Assembly (NCBI RefSeq): GCF_003149245.1
Contig: NZ_QGDL01000010.1
Coordinates: 62,001-126,000 of the forward strand
From: Faecalicatena orotica
Lineage (GTDB): Bacteria > Bacillota > Clostridia > Lachnospirales > Lachnospiraceae
Length of the DNA: 64,000 bases
Direction: 5' to 3'
This document shows positions 8,210 through 17,230 of the stretch, one piece after another. The notes under the pieces are model-generated. The model did no database searches. It was given only the letters and a program-made list of their open reading frames with translations, and was not told the origin of the DNA. Positions within the stretch are counted from its first letter, which is position 1, and each line of letters begins with the position of its first letter. A program made the position numbers and the translations under genes.

Positions 8210-8866
8210 ATGGGACAGAAAGTTAATCCTCATGGCTTAAGAGTCGGCGTTATCAAAGACTGGGATTCCAAATGGTATGCAGAAAAAGATTTCGCAGACA
8301 ACCTGGTAGAAGACCATGAAATCAGAAAATTCCTTAAAAAGAAATTATACAGCGCAGGTGTTTCAAGAATCGAAATCGAAAGAGCATCTGACCGCGTTAA
8401 GATCATCATCTATACAGCTAAGCCTGGTGTAGTAATCGGAAAAGGCGGTTCTGAGATCGAAAAAGTGAAAGCTGAATTAAAGCAGTTCACAGACAAGAAG
8501 CTGATTGTTGATATTAAAGAAATCAAGAGACCTGACAAAGATGCTCAGTTAGTAGCTGAGAACATTGCTCAGCAGCTTGAAAACCGTATTTCATTCAGAC
8601 GTGCTATGAAATCCTGCATGTCAAGAACAATGAAATCAGGGGCACTCGGAGTTAAGACATCTGTATCCGGACGTCTTGGTGGTGCTGATATGGCTCGTAC
8701 AGAATTCTACAGCGAGGGTACTATCCCGCTTCAGACACTGAGAGCTGACATTGATTATGGATTCGCAGAAGCTGACACAACTTACGGAAAAGTCGGTGTA
8801 AAGGTTTGGATTTACAAAGGCGAAGTTCTTCCGACTAAAGCAGATAAGGAAGGGAGCGATAAATAA
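8210..8866 (+). CDS. rpsC: 30S ribosomal protein S3
   Basis: A 218-residue S3 with the N-terminal [14 protein letters not shown], the KH domain (residues about 40-110, with [15 protein letters not shown] as the GXXG loop) and the C-terminal domain from about residue 115. S3 forms part of the mRNA entry channel and its helicase activity. AAGGAGGGC sets the ATG. The stop overlaps the rplP ATG by one base (TAATG), showing translational coupling to L16. Confidence 0.97.
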   Translation: MGQKVNPHGLRVGVIKDWDSKWYAEKDFADNLVEDHEIRKFLKKKLYSAGVSRIEIERASDRVKIIIYTAKPGVVIGKGGSEIEKVKAELKQFTDKKLIVDIKEIKRPDKDAQLVAENIAQQLENRISFRRAMKSCMSRTMKSGALGVKTSVSGRLGGADMARTEFYSEGTIPLQTLRADIDYGFAEADTTYGKVGVKVWIYKGEVLPTKADKEGSDK

Positions 8867-9303
8867 TGTTAATGCCAAAAAGAGTTAAACGTCGTAAACA
8901 ATTCCGTGGTAATATGAAAGGAAAAGCCTTAAGAGGAAATACCATTTCATACGGAGAGTACGGTATTATTGCAACAGAACCATGCTGGATTCGTTCTAAC
9001 CAGATCGAGGCAGCCCGTGTTGCTATGACACGTTATATCAAGCGTGGTGGTAAAGTTTGGATCAAAATTTTCCCAGACAAACCGGTAACAGCTAAACCAG
9101 CAGAAACTCGTATGGGTAGTGGAAAAGGAACATTGGAGTACTGGGTTGCAGTCGTTAAGCCAGGCCGTGTAATGTTTGAAATTGCAGGAGTACCTGAGGA
9201 AACAGCTAGAGAGGCACTTCGTCTTGCAATGCATAAGTTACCTTGCAAATGCAAAATCGTTTCTCGCGCAGACTTAGAAGGCGGTGATAACAGTGAAAAT
9301 TAA
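8866..9303 (+). CDS. rplP: 50S ribosomal protein L16
   Basis: A 145-residue L16, starting [19 protein letters not shown], with the [22 protein letters not shown] loop that stabilises A-site tRNA. The start used is the ATG overlapping the rpsC stop; an ATG two codons on (8872) is also possible. The end overlaps rpmC by 11 bases, so S3-L16-L29 are tightly coupled. Confidence 0.96.
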   Translation: MLMPKRVKRRKQFRGNMKGKALRGNTISYGEYGIIATEPCWIRSNQIEAARVAMTRYIKRGGKVWIKIFPDKPVTAKPAETRMGSGKGTLEYWVAVVKPGRVMFEIAGVPEETAREALRLAMHKLPCKCKIVSRADLEGGDNSEN

Positions 9304-9493
9304 TACATTTGTACAAGAATTAAGAGGAAAATCTGTAGAAGAATTAAATGAAGAATTAGTAGCTGCTAAGAAGGAACTCTTTAACTTAAGGTTCCAGAAT
9401 GCAACTAATCAGTTAGATAATACAAGCAGAATCAAAGAAGTAAGAAAGAATATCGCCCGTATCCAGACAGCGATAACAGAAGCAAGCCGATAG
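9293..9493 (+). CDS. rpmC: 50S ribosomal protein L29
   Basis: A 66-residue L29, starting [22 protein letters not shown], a small two-helix protein at the tunnel exit next to L23. The GTG at 9293 is chosen as it gives the usual N-terminus; a GTG at 9284 would add three residues. It overlaps the end of rplP. Immediately after the stop begins the first two-hairpin spacer element. Confidence 0.95.
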   Translation: MKINTFVQELRGKSVEELNEELVAAKKELFNLRFQNATNQLDNTSRIKEVRKNIARIQTAITEASR

Positions 9494-9632
9494 TGCTTAG
9501 TGGGGTTACTCACGAACTTAGCACGCAGGCTGTTCTTGGCTGATAGTGATTAGTGAGGTTATTTACGAACTTAGCACGCAGGCCGTTCTTTGAGATTAGC
9601 GAGGTCTTTTCGAGCTTAGCGAAAAGAACTTC
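9491..9632 (+). repeat. Two-hairpin spacer element E1 (53-base tandem copies)
   Basis: Two tandem copies, starting at 9491 and 9544, plus a partial third at 9597. Hairpin I pairs GTGCTTAG (9493-9500) with CTTAGCAC (9517-9524), so both arms carry CTTAG and meet in a T-T mismatch. Hairpin II pairs GTTCTTT (9585-9591) with AAAGAAC (9623-9629). Related elements are at 11480, 12004 and 17124. Confidence 0.7.
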
Positions 9633-9665
9633 ATTATATATAAACATCCTGAAAGGAGTAAAACT

Positions 9666-9923
9666 GTGGAAGAAAGAAATCTTAGAAAAACCCGTACAGG
9701 CAAGGTTGTCAGTGACAAAATGGACAAAACAATCGTTGTCGCAGTTGAAGACCACGTTAAGCATCCACTTTATAAGAAGATCGTAAAAAGAACTTATAAA
9801 CTGAAAGCTCATGATGAGAAAAATGAGTGTAACGTTGGAGATACAGTAAAAGTTATGGAAACAAGACCATTATCTAAGGATAAGAGATGGAGACTTGTAG
9901 AAGTTATGGAAAAAGCAAAATAA
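9666..9923 (+). CDS. rpsQ: 30S ribosomal protein S17
   Basis: An 85-residue S17 (OB fold), starting [25 protein letters not shown], with the [19 protein letters not shown] region. It binds 16S rRNA helix 11 and is a primary assembly protein. The start is the GTG at 9666, placed by GAAAGGAG at 9651-9658. The 172-base gap to rpmC, large for this operon, is filled by element E1. Confidence 0.96.
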   Translation: MEERNLRKTRTGKVVSDKMDKTIVVAVEDHVKHPLYKKIVKRTYKLKAHDEKNECNVGDTVKVMETRPLSKDKRWRLVEVMEKAK

Positions 9924-9969
9924 TATGCCCGCATTATGTTGGACACTTTGTCCATAAAGCAGGTTTATG

Positions 9970-9997
9970 TTGGACATAAGTTCAATAAGCGTATAAT
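9970..9997 (+). promoter_or_regulatory. Possible internal promoter before rplN
   Basis: TTGGAC (9970-9975), 16-base spacer, TATAAT (9992-9997), in the 93-base rpsQ-rplN gap. The gap also repeats TATGTTGGACA and contains a GGACA/TGTCC hairpin. Confidence 0.4.
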
Positions 9998-10016
9998 TTG
10001 AAGGAGGTTTACCTGC

Positions 10017-10385
10017 ATGATACAACAAGAAAGTAGACTTAAAGTAGCAGACAACACAGGTGCTAAAGAGTTACTGTGTATCCGTGTACTTGGCGGTTCT
10101 ACAAGAAGATATGCCAATATCGGAGATGTGATCGTTGCGACTGTTAAAGATGCAACACCAGGCGGCGTTGTAAAAAAAGGTGACGTTGTGAAAGCTGTAG
10201 TTGTCCGTACTGTTAAAGGCGCACGTCGTAAAGACGGTTCCTATATCAGATTCGACGAAAATGCTGCTGTTATTATAAAAGACGATATGAACCCACGTGG
10301 AACACGTATTTTTGGACCAGTAGCCAGAGAGCTCAGAGACAAGAAGTTTATGAAGATTGTTTCTTTAGCTCCGGAAGTACTGTAG
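10017..10385 (+). CDS. rplN: 50S ribosomal protein L14
   Basis: A 122-residue L14 of exact family length: [20 protein letters not shown] at the N-terminus, [18 protein letters not shown] in the middle and [23 protein letters not shown] at the end. It lies at the subunit interface with L19 and is the docking site of the silencing factor RsfS. AAGGAGG precedes the ATG. First gene of the classical spc set. Confidence 0.97.
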   Translation: MIQQESRLKVADNTGAKELLCIRVLGGSTRRYANIGDVIVATVKDATPGGVVKKGDVVKAVVVRTVKGARRKDGSYIRFDENAAVIIKDDMNPRGTRIFGPVARELRDKKFMKIVSLAPEVL

Positions 10386-10398
10386 GGAGGTGCCGAGA

Positions 10399-10710
10399 AT
10401 GTCAACTATGAAGATCAAAAAAGGTGACACTGTTAAAGTGATCGCTGGTAAAGATAAAGACAAAGAAGGCAAAGTAATTGCTGTTAATAAAAAAGACGGA
10501 AAAGTTCTGGTTGAAGGCGTTAACATGCTGACAAAGCATACAAAACCAAGCGCTGCTAACCAGAATGGCGGTATCATCCATCAGGAAGGACCAATTGATA
10601 TTTCCAATGTAATGTATGTACACAAAGGAACAGCTACAAGAATTGGTTTCAAGATGGATGGAGATAAGAAAGTACGTTTTGCTAAATCAACAGGCGACGT
10701 AATTGATTAA
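10399..10710 (+). CDS. rplX: 50S ribosomal protein L24
   Basis: A 103-residue L24 with the N-terminal KOW motif KKGDTVKVIAGKDKDKEGKV and the end KVRFAKSTGDVID. It is an assembly initiator near the 5' end of 23S rRNA. The start is the ATG at 10399, behind AGGGAGG (10384-10390); an in-frame GTG at 10390 overlaps that site and is rejected. It begins 13 bases after rplN. Confidence 0.96.
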   Translation: MSTMKIKKGDTVKVIAGKDKDKEGKVIAVNKKDGKVLVEGVNMLTKHTKPSAANQNGGIIHQEGPIDISNVMYVHKGTATRIGFKMDGDKKVRFAKSTGDVID

Positions 10711-10734
10711 TTCAAGGAAGGAGGTCCTTTAACT

Positions 10735-11274
10735 TTGAGTAGACTGAAAGAAACATACCAGAATGAGATCGTTGGCGCAATGATCAAAAAATTTGGATAT
10801 AAAAATATTATGGAAGTGCCGAAACTTGATAAAGTTGTTATCAACATGGGTGTAGGCGAAGCGAAAGACAATGCGAAAGTATTAGAGTCAGCAGTCGCTG
10901 ATCTTGAGAAGATTTCAGGACAGAAAGCAGTTCTTACAAAGGCTAAGAACTCTGTCGCAAACTTCAAAATCAGAGAAGGCATGGCTATCGGATGTAAAGT
11001 TACTTTAAGAGGAGAAAGAATGTATGAATTCGTTGATCGCCTGATCAACCTTGCATTGCCTCGTGTACGTGACTTCAGAGGTGTTAACCCGAACGCATTC
11101 GACGGAAGAGGTAACTACGCTCTTGGTATCAAGGAGCAGCTGATTTTCCCTGAAATCGAGTACGATAAAGTAGATAAAGTCAGAGGTATGGATGTAATTT
11201 TTGTTACAACAGCTAAGACTGACGAAGAAGCTCGTGAATTATTGACTCAGTTCAATATGCCATTCACTAAGTAA
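10735..11274 (+). CDS. rplE: 50S ribosomal protein L5
   Basis: A 179-residue L5 that binds 5S rRNA and contacts the 30S head. It starts [20 protein letters not shown] and shows [21 protein letters not shown], the [18 protein letters not shown] core and [10 protein letters not shown]. The start codon is TTG (10735), clearly set by GGAAGGAGG at 10715-10723. Non-ATG starts in this operon (rpmC, rpsQ, rplE, rpoA) may trim translation levels. Confidence 0.96.
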   Translation: MSRLKETYQNEIVGAMIKKFGYKNIMEVPKLDKVVINMGVGEAKDNAKVLESAVADLEKISGQKAVLTKAKNSVANFKIREGMAIGCKVTLRGERMYEFVDRLINLALPRVRDFRGVNPNAFDGRGNYALGIKEQLIFPEIEYDKVDKVRGMDVIFVTTAKTDEEARELLTQFNMPFTK

Positions 11275-11287
11275 AGGAGGGAAATTC

Positions 11288-11473
11288 ATGGCTAAGACAT
11301 CAATGAAAATCAAACAGCAGCGTGATGCAAAATATTCTACAAGAGAATATAACCGCTGCAGAATCTGCGGACGTCCACATGGATATTTAAGAAAATATGG
11401 AATCTGCCGTATTTGCTTCCGTGAACTGGCATACAAAGGACAAATCCCAGGTGTAAGAAAAGCAAGCTGGTAG
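11288..11473 (+). CDS. rpsN: 30S ribosomal protein S14, zinc type
   Basis: A 61-residue type Z S14 with two CXXC pairs (CRICGRPH and CRICFREL), which bind zinc. It is the short form, as opposed to the zinc-free form of about 89 residues used under zinc limitation. It lies in the 30S head beside S3 and S10. AAAGGAGGG sets the start. Followed by spacer element E2. Confidence 0.97.
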   Translation: MAKTSMKIKQQRDAKYSTREYNRCRICGRPHGYLRKYGICRICFRELAYKGQIPGVRKASW

Positions 11474-11479
11474 GCATAA

Positions 11480-11550
11480 TTTTCTTAGCGCGCGCAAAGC
11501 GCACACTTAGAAAATTAGCCGTTCTTCGGGCTTTATGCACGAAGAACATC
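11480..11550 (+). repeat. Two-hairpin spacer element E2
   Basis: Hairpin I: TTTTCTTAG (11480-11488) with CTTAGAAAA (11506-11514), inner GCGC/GCGC. Hairpin II: GTTCTTCG (11521-11528) with CGAAGAAC (11540-11547). Same layout as E1, with different bases but preserved pairing. Confidence 0.7.
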
Positions 11551-11601
11551 CTTACAAAAAGGAAGCTGTCAACTTTAAAAGAAATAGGAGGTCAATAATC
11601 A

Positions 11602-12003
11602 ATGACTATGAGTGATCCAATCGCAGATATGCTTACAAGAATCCGTAATGCAAATACTGCTAAACATGATACAGTTGATGTTCCTGCATCAAAGATGAAG
11701 ATGGCGATTGCTGAGATTCTTTTCAATGAAGGTTATATTGCAAAATATGACATCGTTGAAGACGGAAACTTCAAGACAATCCACATCACTTTGAAATACG
11801 GTGCAGATAAGAACGAAAAAGTTATTTCCGGTCTGAAGAGAATCTCAAAGCCAGGACTTCGTGTATACGCTAACAGCGAAGACATCCCGAGAGTACTGGG
11901 CGGACTTGGAACAGCAATCATTTCTACAAACAAAGGTGTAATCACAGACAAAGATGCCAGAAAGCTCAACGTAGGCGGAGAGGTTCTTTGCTTCGTTTGG
12001 TAG
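11602..12003 (+). CDS. rpsH: 30S ribosomal protein S8
   Basis: A 133-residue S8, starting [18 protein letters not shown], with the C-terminal [22 protein letters not shown] that contacts 16S helix 21. In E. coli S8 also represses spc operon translation at rplE; nothing comparable was identified here. AGGAGG lies at 11586-11591. ATG 11602 is used; ATG 11608 is possible. Preceded by E2 and followed directly by E3. Confidence 0.96.
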   Translation: MTMSDPIADMLTRIRNANTAKHDTVDVPASKMKMAIAEILFNEGYIAKYDIVEDGNFKTIHITLKYGADKNEKVISGLKRISKPGLRVYANSEDIPRVLGGLGTAIISTNKGVITDKDARKLNVGGEVLCFVW

Positions 12004-12080
12004 GCACTGAACACTTAATAAGTGCATAGCACGAATTTAGTGTGAAGGTCGTTCTTTGGACGAAGGACAAAGAACTTCCA
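12004..12080 (+). repeat. Two-hairpin spacer element E3
   Basis: Hairpin I: CACTGAA (12005-12011) with TTTAGTG (12036-12042), inner CACTT/AAGTG. Hairpin II: GTTCTTTG (12051-12058) with CAAAGAAC (12068-12075), then TTCCA. Hairpin I has diverged from the CTTAG form. Confidence 0.6.
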
Positions 12081-12148
12081 TACAACGAAACTGAAAACAG
12101 AGAAGCCTTCGCAGCTTCTCCGAGAATTTAAGTTATAGGAGGTACGGT

Positions 12149-12691
12149 ATGTCACGTATAGGAAGACTGCCAATTGCAATCCCGGCAGGTGTTACTGTTG
12201 ATATTGCAGAGAATAATGTAGTGACTGTAAAAGGTCCTAAAGGAACTCTTTCAAAAGAGCTTCCGACAGAGATGGAAATCAAAAAAGAAGGCGAAGAAAT
12301 TATCGTCACAAGACCGAATGACCTGAAGAGAATGAAATCTTTACATGGTCTGACAAGAACACTGGTCAACAACATGGTTGTTGGTGTAACAGACGGATAC
12401 CAGAAGGTTCTGGAAGTTAACGGTGTTGGTTACAGAGCAGCAAAAGCAGGAAACAAATTGACATTAAGCTTAGGATACTCTCATCCAGTTGAGATGACTG
12501 ATCCGGAAGGTGTTGAGACCGTTCTGGAAGGTCAGAATAAAATTACTGTCAAAGGTATCGATAAAGAAAAAGTAGGCCAATACGCAGCTGAAATCAGAGA
12601 CAAGAGAAGACCGGAGCCATACAAAGGCAAGGGTATTAAGTATGCTGATGAAGTAATCAGACGTAAAGTTGGTAAGACTGGTAAGAAATAA
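12149..12691 (+). CDS. rplF: 50S ribosomal protein L6
   Basis: A 180-residue L6 with two similar domains: [19 protein letters not shown] at the start, and the rRNA-binding end [28 protein letters not shown]. It binds near the sarcin-ricin loop and the GTPase centre. TATAGGAGG precedes the ATG. Usual length and position between S8 and L18. Confidence 0.97.
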   Translation: MSRIGRLPIAIPAGVTVDIAENNVVTVKGPKGTLSKELPTEMEIKKEGEEIIVTRPNDLKRMKSLHGLTRTLVNNMVVGVTDGYQKVLEVNGVGYRAAKAGNKLTLSLGYSHPVEMTDPEGVETVLEGQNKITVKGIDKEKVGQYAAEIRDKRRPEPYKGKGIKYADEVIRRKVGKTGKK

Positions 12692-12708
12692 TTAAGGAGA
12701 GTGTGAAA

Positions 12709-13077
12709 ATGGTTAGTAAGAAATCTAGAAGCGAAGTTCGTAGAAAAAAACACATGAAATTACGTAACCGTTTCAGCGGTACTGCTGAAAGACCACGTTT
12801 AGCTGTGTTTAGAAGTAATAATCATATGTATGCTCAGATTATTGACGATACAGTTGGAACTACACTTGTTTCAGCTTCCACTCTTCAGAAAGACGTGAAA
12901 GCAGAATTAGAGAAAACCAACAACGTTGATGCAGCAGCATATTTAGGAAAAGTTATTGCCAAAAAGGCAGAAGAAAAAGGTATCACAGATGTTGTCTTTG
13001 ACAGAGGCGGCTTTATATACCAGGGTAAAATCAAAGCATTAGCAGACGCAGCCAGAGAAGCTGGGCTGAATTTCTAA
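12709..13077 (+). CDS. rplR: 50S ribosomal protein L18
   Basis: A 122-residue L18, a 5S rRNA-binding protein, with the basic N-terminus [37 protein letters not shown] and the end [26 protein letters not shown]. The start is the ATG at 12709 behind AAGGAGA; the in-frame GTG at 12703 is too close to it. Confidence 0.97.
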   Translation: MVSKKSRSEVRRKKHMKLRNRFSGTAERPRLAVFRSNNHMYAQIIDDTVGTTLVSASTLQKDVKAELEKTNNVDAAAYLGKVIAKKAEEKGITDVVFDRGGFIYQGKIKALADAAREAGLNF

Positions 13078-13092
13078 GAAGGGAGAACACAT

Positions 13093-13602
13093 ATGAAACA
13101 AGAACGTATTGATGCTAGCCAGATGGAATTAACAGAAAAAGTGGTATCAATTAAGCGTGTTACCAAAGTTGTTAAAGGTGGTCGTAACTTCAGATTCACA
13201 GCTTTAGTAGTTGTTGGCGATGGTAAAGGCCATGTTGGTGCAGGTTTAGGAAAAGCTACTGAAATTCCGGAAGCTATCCGCAAAGGAAAAGAGGATGCAG
13301 CTAAGAAGCTGATCACTGTTGCAATGGATGACAACGAAAGTGTAACACATGATGTTATCGGAAAATTCGGAAGTGCTTCTGTATTACTGAAGAAAGCTCC
13401 GGATGGTACAGGAGTTATTGCCGGAGGACCGGCACGTGCGGTAATCGAGATGGCAGGAATCAAGAACATCCGTACAAAATCTTTAGGTTCTAACAATAAG
13501 CAGAACGTAGTTCTTGCTACAATCGAGGGACTCAGAGAGATTAAGACTCCGGAAGAAGTTGCAAAACTTCGCGGTAAATCAGTAGACGAGATCGTAGGCT
13601 AA
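13093..13602 (+). CDS. rpsE: 30S ribosomal protein S5
   Basis: A 169-residue S5 with the N-terminal double-stranded RNA-binding fold ([37 protein letters not shown]) and the C-terminal domain ([15 protein letters not shown]). It works in translational fidelity at the mRNA entry site together with S4. GAAGGGAG precedes the ATG at 13093. rpmD follows 55 bases later. Confidence 0.97.
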   Translation: MKQERIDASQMELTEKVVSIKRVTKVVKGGRNFRFTALVVVGDGKGHVGAGLGKATEIPEAIRKGKEDAAKKLITVAMDDNESVTHDVIGKFGSASVLLKKAPDGTGVIAGGPARAVIEMAGIKNIRTKSLGSNNKQNVVLATIEGLREIKTPEEVAKLRGKSVDEIVG

Positions 13603-13657
13603 GAAGCTGGAGCTGTGCTCTAGCGCATATGAAGCATTCCGTAGGAGGTAAAATAGG

Positions 13658-13837
13658 ATGGCAAATTTAAAAGTTACACTGGTTAAGTCTACAATCGGTG
13701 CTGTGCCTAAACATAAAAAGACTGTTGAAGCTCTGGGACTTAGAAAGCTCAACAAGACAGTTGTATTACCTGATAATGCAGCTACCAGAGGTATGGTACA
13801 GCAGGTTAGACACTTAGTGAAAGTTGAAGAAGCATAA
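13658..13837 (+). CDS. rpmD: 50S ribosomal protein L30
   Basis: A 59-residue L30, starting [20 protein letters not shown], with the typical [20 protein letters not shown] and a C-terminal [22 protein letters not shown] precedes the ATG. It is short enough to be missed by automatic length filters but is clearly a gene: position between S5 and L15 is invariant and the length is normal. Confidence 0.97.
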   Translation: MANLKVTLVKSTIGAVPKHKKTVEALGLRKLNKTVVLPDNAATRGMVQQVRHLVKVEEA

Positions 13838-13863
13838 ATTATAAAAGATAAGGAGGTAATATC

Positions 13864-14304
13864 ATGGACTTATCAAACTTGAGACCAGCAGACGGCTCTA
13901 AGCAGAGTGATAATTTCAGAAGGGGCCGTGGACACGGTTCTGGAAATGGTAAAACAGCCGGTAAAGGCCATAAAGGTCAGAAAGCCCGTTCAGGAGCAAC
14001 AAGACCAGGCTTTGAAGGTGGTCAGATGCCTTTATACAGAAGAATACCAAAGAGAGGTTTCACATGCAGAAACTCTAAAACAATTGTTGGTATTAACTTA
14101 AATGCTTTAGAAGCATTTGAAGATGGCGCTACAGTTTCAGTTGAAACATTAATTGAGAGCGGTATCGTAAAGAATCCAAAAGACGGTGTTAAAATTCTTG
14201 GAAATGGAGAGTTAACTAAGAAGCTCACTGTTCAGGCAAATGCATTTAGTGCAAAAGCAGCTGAAAAGATAGAGGCCCTTGGTGGAAAAGCAGAGGTGAT
14301 CTAA
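13864..14304 (+). CDS. rplO: 50S ribosomal protein L15
   Basis: A 146-residue L15. The glycine- and basic-rich N-terminal extension ([43 protein letters not shown]) reaches into 23S rRNA; the globular part follows from residue 70. It acts late in 50S assembly. The stop overlaps the secY ATG (TAATG), coupling ribosomal protein and translocon synthesis. Confidence 0.97.
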   Translation: MDLSNLRPADGSKQSDNFRRGRGHGSGNGKTAGKGHKGQKARSGATRPGFEGGQMPLYRRIPKRGFTCRNSKTIVGINLNALEAFEDGATVSVETLIESGIVKNPKDGVKILGNGELTKKLTVQANAFSAKAAEKIEALGGKAEVI

Positions 14305-15656
14305 TGCTAGATACTGTACGAAGAGCATTTCATATCGAAGATATCAGAAAAAGACTTTTCTATACTTTCGTAATGCTGGTCGTTGTAAGACTTGGTTCCC
14401 AGCTGCCAACGCCGGGAGTGGATCCGACCTATATTCAGAATTTTTTCGCGAATCAGACCGGTGATGCATTCAATTTTTTTGATGCATTCACCGGCGGTTC
14501 CTTTACTCAGATGTCAGTGTTTGCATTAAGCATTACACCGTACATTACATCTTCCATTATCATGCAGCTTCTTACCATCGCGATTCCAAAACTGGAAGAG
14601 ATGCAGAAAGAAGGCGAAGACGGAAGAAAGAAGATCGCAGCGATTACCCGTTATGTCACGGTTGCACTTGCACTGATTGAATCAATTGCTATGGCAGTTG
14701 GATTCGGACGTCAGGGACTTCTTGTAGAATATAACTTTGTAAATGCTGCTATTGTAGTATGTACACTTACAGCAGGTTCCGCATTCCTGATGTGGATTGG
14801 TGAGCGTATTACAGAAAAAGGAGTGGGCAACGGTATTTCCATCGTCCTGCTTATCAACATTATTTCCCGAATACCCGATGACTTTGCCCAGCTCTTTACA
14901 CAGTTTGTAAAAGGCAAGACGATCGCAAAGGGAGGACTTGCAGCAATCATTATCATTGCAGTCTTACTGGTTGTAGTTGTCTTCGTTATCATCCTTCAGG
15001 GTGGTGAGAGAAGAATTGCAGTACAGTATTCCCAGAAGGTACAGGGAAGAAAAACATACGGCGGACAATCTACACATATTCCGCTGAAAGTGAATACAGC
15101 TGGTGTTATCCCGGTTATTTTTGCATCATCATTGATGCAGTTCCCGACCGTTATCGCTTCCTTCTTAGGAAAAGGGAACGGCACAGGAATTGGAAGCCAG
15201 ATCCTGAAGGGTATGAATTCCAATAACTGGTGTAACCCTGAAAATTTAATATATTCATTAGGACTGATTGTGTATATCGCACTTACTATTTTCTTTGCAT
15301 ATTTCTACACATCAATTACCTTTAATCCGCTGGAAATTGCAAACAACATGAAGAAGAGCGGTGGATTTATTCCAGGTATCCGCCCGGGTAAGCCGACTGT
15401 TGAGTACTTACAGAGGATACTGAACTACGTTATCTTCATCGGTGCATGTGGACTTGTTATTGTTCAGGTAATCCCATATTTCTTCAACGGTGTATTCAAA
15501 GCAAATGTTTCCTTCGGCGGAACATCTTTGATCATTATCGTTGGTGTAGTATTGGAGACAATCAAACAGATTGAGGCACAGATGCTTGTACGTAATTATA
15601 CAGGTTTTTTGAATAGTAAAGGAAATTCCATGAAGAACAGTTTCCTTGGATATTAA
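14304..15656 (+). CDS. secY: Preprotein translocase subunit SecY
   Basis: A 450-residue membrane protein with ten predicted membrane segments; it forms the protein-conducting channel with SecE and SecG. Visible markers are GSFTQMSVFALSITPYITSSI (plug and second segment), ITEKGVGNGIS, and the cytoplasmic loop FIPGIRPGKPTVEYLQRIL that contacts the ribosome and SecA. The first 30 residues include HIEDIRKRLFYTFVMLVVVRLGSQLPTPG, as usual. It overlaps rplO by one base. Confidence 0.97.
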   Translation: MLDTVRRAFHIEDIRKRLFYTFVMLVVVRLGSQLPTPGVDPTYIQNFFANQTGDAFNFFDAFTGGSFTQMSVFALSITPYITSSIIMQLLTIAIPKLEEMQKEGEDGRKKIAAITRYVTVALALIESIAMAVGFGRQGLLVEYNFVNAAIVVCTLTAGSAFLMWIGERITEKGVGNGISIVLLINIISRIPDDFAQLFTQFVKGKTIAKGGLAAIIIIAVLLVVVVFVIILQGGERRIAVQYSQKVQGRKTYGGQSTHIPLKVNTAGVIPVIFASSLMQFPTVIASFLGKGNGTGIGSQILKGMNSNNWCNPENLIYSLGLIVYIALTIFFAYFYTSITFNPLEIANNMKKSGGFIPGIRPGKPTVEYLQRILNYVIFIGACGLVIVQVIPYFFNGVFKANVSFGGTSLIIIVGVVLETIKQIEAQMLVRNYTGFLNSKGNSMKNSFLGY

Positions 15657-15737
15657 TTTAAACTATTTAGCTCGCCTGAGTTTTGTCCCAATAAGGATAA
15701 AACCGGCGGGTTAAAGTGCTATATGGAGGATACATTT

Positions 15738-16382
15738 ATGAAGATTATTATGTTAGGGGCTCCTGGGGCAGGCAAAGGAACACAGGCAAAAAAAATTGCA
15801 GCAAAGTATGATATCCCTCACATTTCCACAGGTGATATTTTCAGAGCTAATATTAAGAATGGGACAGAGCTTGGACAGAAGGCTAAGACCTTTATGGACC
15901 AGGGCCTCCTTGTTCCGGACGAACTGGTGGTAGACCTTGTAGTAGACAGAGTCAATCAGGACGACTGCACAAAGGGATATGTACTTGATGGGTTCCCGAG
16001 AACAATTCCGCAGGCGGAAGCTCTGGATAAGGCACTTTCAGGTTTAGGACAGAAGATGGATTATGCCATCAATGTTGAGGTGCCTGATGAAAACATTATC
16101 CGCCGTATGTCAGGAAGAAGAGCATGTGTGGACTGCGGAGCTACTTACCATCTGGAATATGCTCCGACAAAAGAAGAAGGAATCTGTGATGTCTGCAAGG
16201 GGAAACTCATCTTAAGAGATGATGATAAACCGGAGACAGTTAAGAAGCGCCTTGGTGTTTACCACGAGCAGACCCAGCCTTTGATTGAATATTATACAAA
16301 TGCTGGTATCCTGAGAGAGGTAGACGGAACGATTGATATTGATGATGTCTTTGCAGAGATCGTGAAGATACTTGGAGAATAA
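15738..16382 (+). CDS. adk: Adenylate kinase, zinc-binding lid
   Basis: A 214-residue adenylate kinase (ATP + AMP = 2 ADP). The P-loop GAPGAGKGT is at residues 7-15, the AMP-binding segment is DIFRANI, and the catalytic DGFPRT is near residue 84. The lid carries C-X2-C and C-X2-C ([15 protein letters not shown]), which bind zinc. The ATG at 15738 is set by GGAGGA (15725-15730); the ATG at 15723 overlaps that site. In most related bacteria map follows; here it does not. Confidence 0.97.
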   Translation: MKIIMLGAPGAGKGTQAKKIAAKYDIPHISTGDIFRANIKNGTELGQKAKTFMDQGLLVPDELVVDLVVDRVNQDDCTKGYVLDGFPRTIPQAEALDKALSGLGQKMDYAINVEVPDENIIRRMSGRRACVDCGATYHLEYAPTKEEGICDVCKGKLILRDDDKPETVKKRLGVYHEQTQPLIEYYTNAGILREVDGTIDIDDVFAEIVKILGE

Positions 16383-16383
16383 T

Positions 16384-16665
16384 ATGGTATTTTCACCGGG
16401 AATGCTTGTCAGATCTAAAAAAGGACGGGACAAAGGCTGTATATATGTCATAATTGATGTCAATGCTGAATATATATATCTGGCAGACGGTTTGGATAGA
16501 ACTGTCTGCCATGCAAAACGAAAGAATAAAAAGCATCTGCAGGTAATAAAGAAGACAGTTTGTCCTTCTTATGCAGATGATGAAGCGATTAAGGAAAAGA
16601 TTAGTAGTTATTCTCGTTTGGACACGAATGAGAATAGTAAAGTGCCAAACGTGCAGGAGGATTAG
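16384..16665 (+). CDS. KOW-domain RNA-binding protein
   Basis: A 93-residue basic protein with an N-terminal KOW-like segment ([22 protein letters not shown]) and a charged, probably flexible C-terminal half. Proteins of this kind (L14e/L27e-like) stand between adk/map and infA in many Clostridia; binding to rRNA is presumed from the domain only. It starts 1 base after the adk stop, at the ATG behind TTGGAGAA, and ends 5 bases before infA, so all three are co-translated. Confidence 0.85.
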   Translation: MVFSPGMLVRSKKGRDKGCIYVIIDVNAEYIYLADGLDRTVCHAKRKNKKHLQVIKKTVCPSYADDEAIKEKISSYSRLDTNENSKVPNVQED

Positions 16666-16670
16666 AAAGT

Positions 16671-16889
16671 ATGTCAAAAGCTGACGTGATCGAAATTGAA
16701 GGAGTCGTAGTTGAGAAACTGCCTAACGCAATGTTTAAGGTGGAGCTGGAAAATAAGCATATTGTGCTTGCACATATCAGCGGGAAACTGCGTATGAACT
16801 TCATTAAGATTTTACCAGGTGACAAAGTGACGTTGGAAATGTCTCCATATGACCTGAGCAAGGGAAGAATTGTCTGGAGAGATAAGTAA
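16671..16889 (+). CDS. infA: Translation initiation factor IF-1
   Basis: A 72-residue IF-1 (OB fold) of exact family length, starting [26 protein letters not shown] and ending [15 protein letters not shown]. It blocks the A site during initiation and helps IF-2 and IF-3. TGCAGGAGG sets the ATG at 16671. Directly downstream lies a promoter for the alpha part of the operon. Confidence 0.97.
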   Translation: MSKADVIEIEGVVVEKLPNAMFKVELENKHIVLAHISGKLRMNFIKILPGDKVTLEMSPYDLSKGRIVWRDK

Positions 16890-16897
16890 AAAAAGTA

Positions 16898-16927
16898 TTG
16901 ACTTTACCGTAGAAACAGTGTTACAAT
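16898..16927 (+). promoter_or_regulatory. Internal promoter before rpmJ
   Basis: TTGACT (16898-16903), 18-base spacer, TACAAT (16922-16927). It lies 83 bases before rpmJ and would serve rpmJ-rpsM-rpsK-rpsD-rpoA-rplQ. Confidence 0.65.
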
Positions 16928-17009
16928 ATGAAATGGCTGTTTTTGGATAGGTGTGCCCAAAACCGGCTCGTAACATATGGTAAAGCAAAGGATGGAAGGA
17001 GGATTTGAC

Positions 17010-17123
17010 ATGAAGGTTAGATCATCAGTAAAACCAATCTGCGAAAAATGCAAAATCATTAAAAGAAAAGGAAGCGTCAGAGTAATCTGCGAGAATCCGA
17101 AACACAAACAGAGACAAGGCTAG
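17010..17123 (+). CDS. rpmJ: 50S ribosomal protein L36, zinc type
   Basis: A 37-residue L36, [21 protein letters not shown], with the zinc ligands C11, C14, C27 and H33 (CXXC, then [11 protein letters not shown]). This is the zinc-binding form. GAAGGAGG precedes the ATG at 17010. Too short for most ORF filters, but unambiguous in sequence and position between infA and rpsM. Confidence 0.97.
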   Translation: MKVRSSVKPICEKCKIIKRKGSVRVICENPKHKQRQG

Positions 17124-17230
17124 AGCACTTAGCGAAAGCAAGCTGTAAGCGCAGCTTGAGGTTAGTGCAAAGCCTGTTCGAAGGAACTTAACGAGGTATT
17201 TTCGAGTTTAGTGAATCGAACTTCCTTATA
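17124..17230 (+). repeat. Two-hairpin spacer element E4
   Basis: Hairpin I: GCACTTAG (17125-17132) with GTTAGTGC (17161-17168), inner CAAGCTG/CAGCTTG (17139-17158). Hairpin II: GTTCGA (17176-17181) with TCGAAC (17216-17221), then TTCCTTATA. It follows the rpmJ stop directly. Confidence 0.65.

Noticed and set aside
9491-9632. Tandem 53-base repeats as a CRISPR or an insertion remnant
   Set aside because: Only two full copies, no spacers, and the same hairpin plan occurs in other spacers of the operon.
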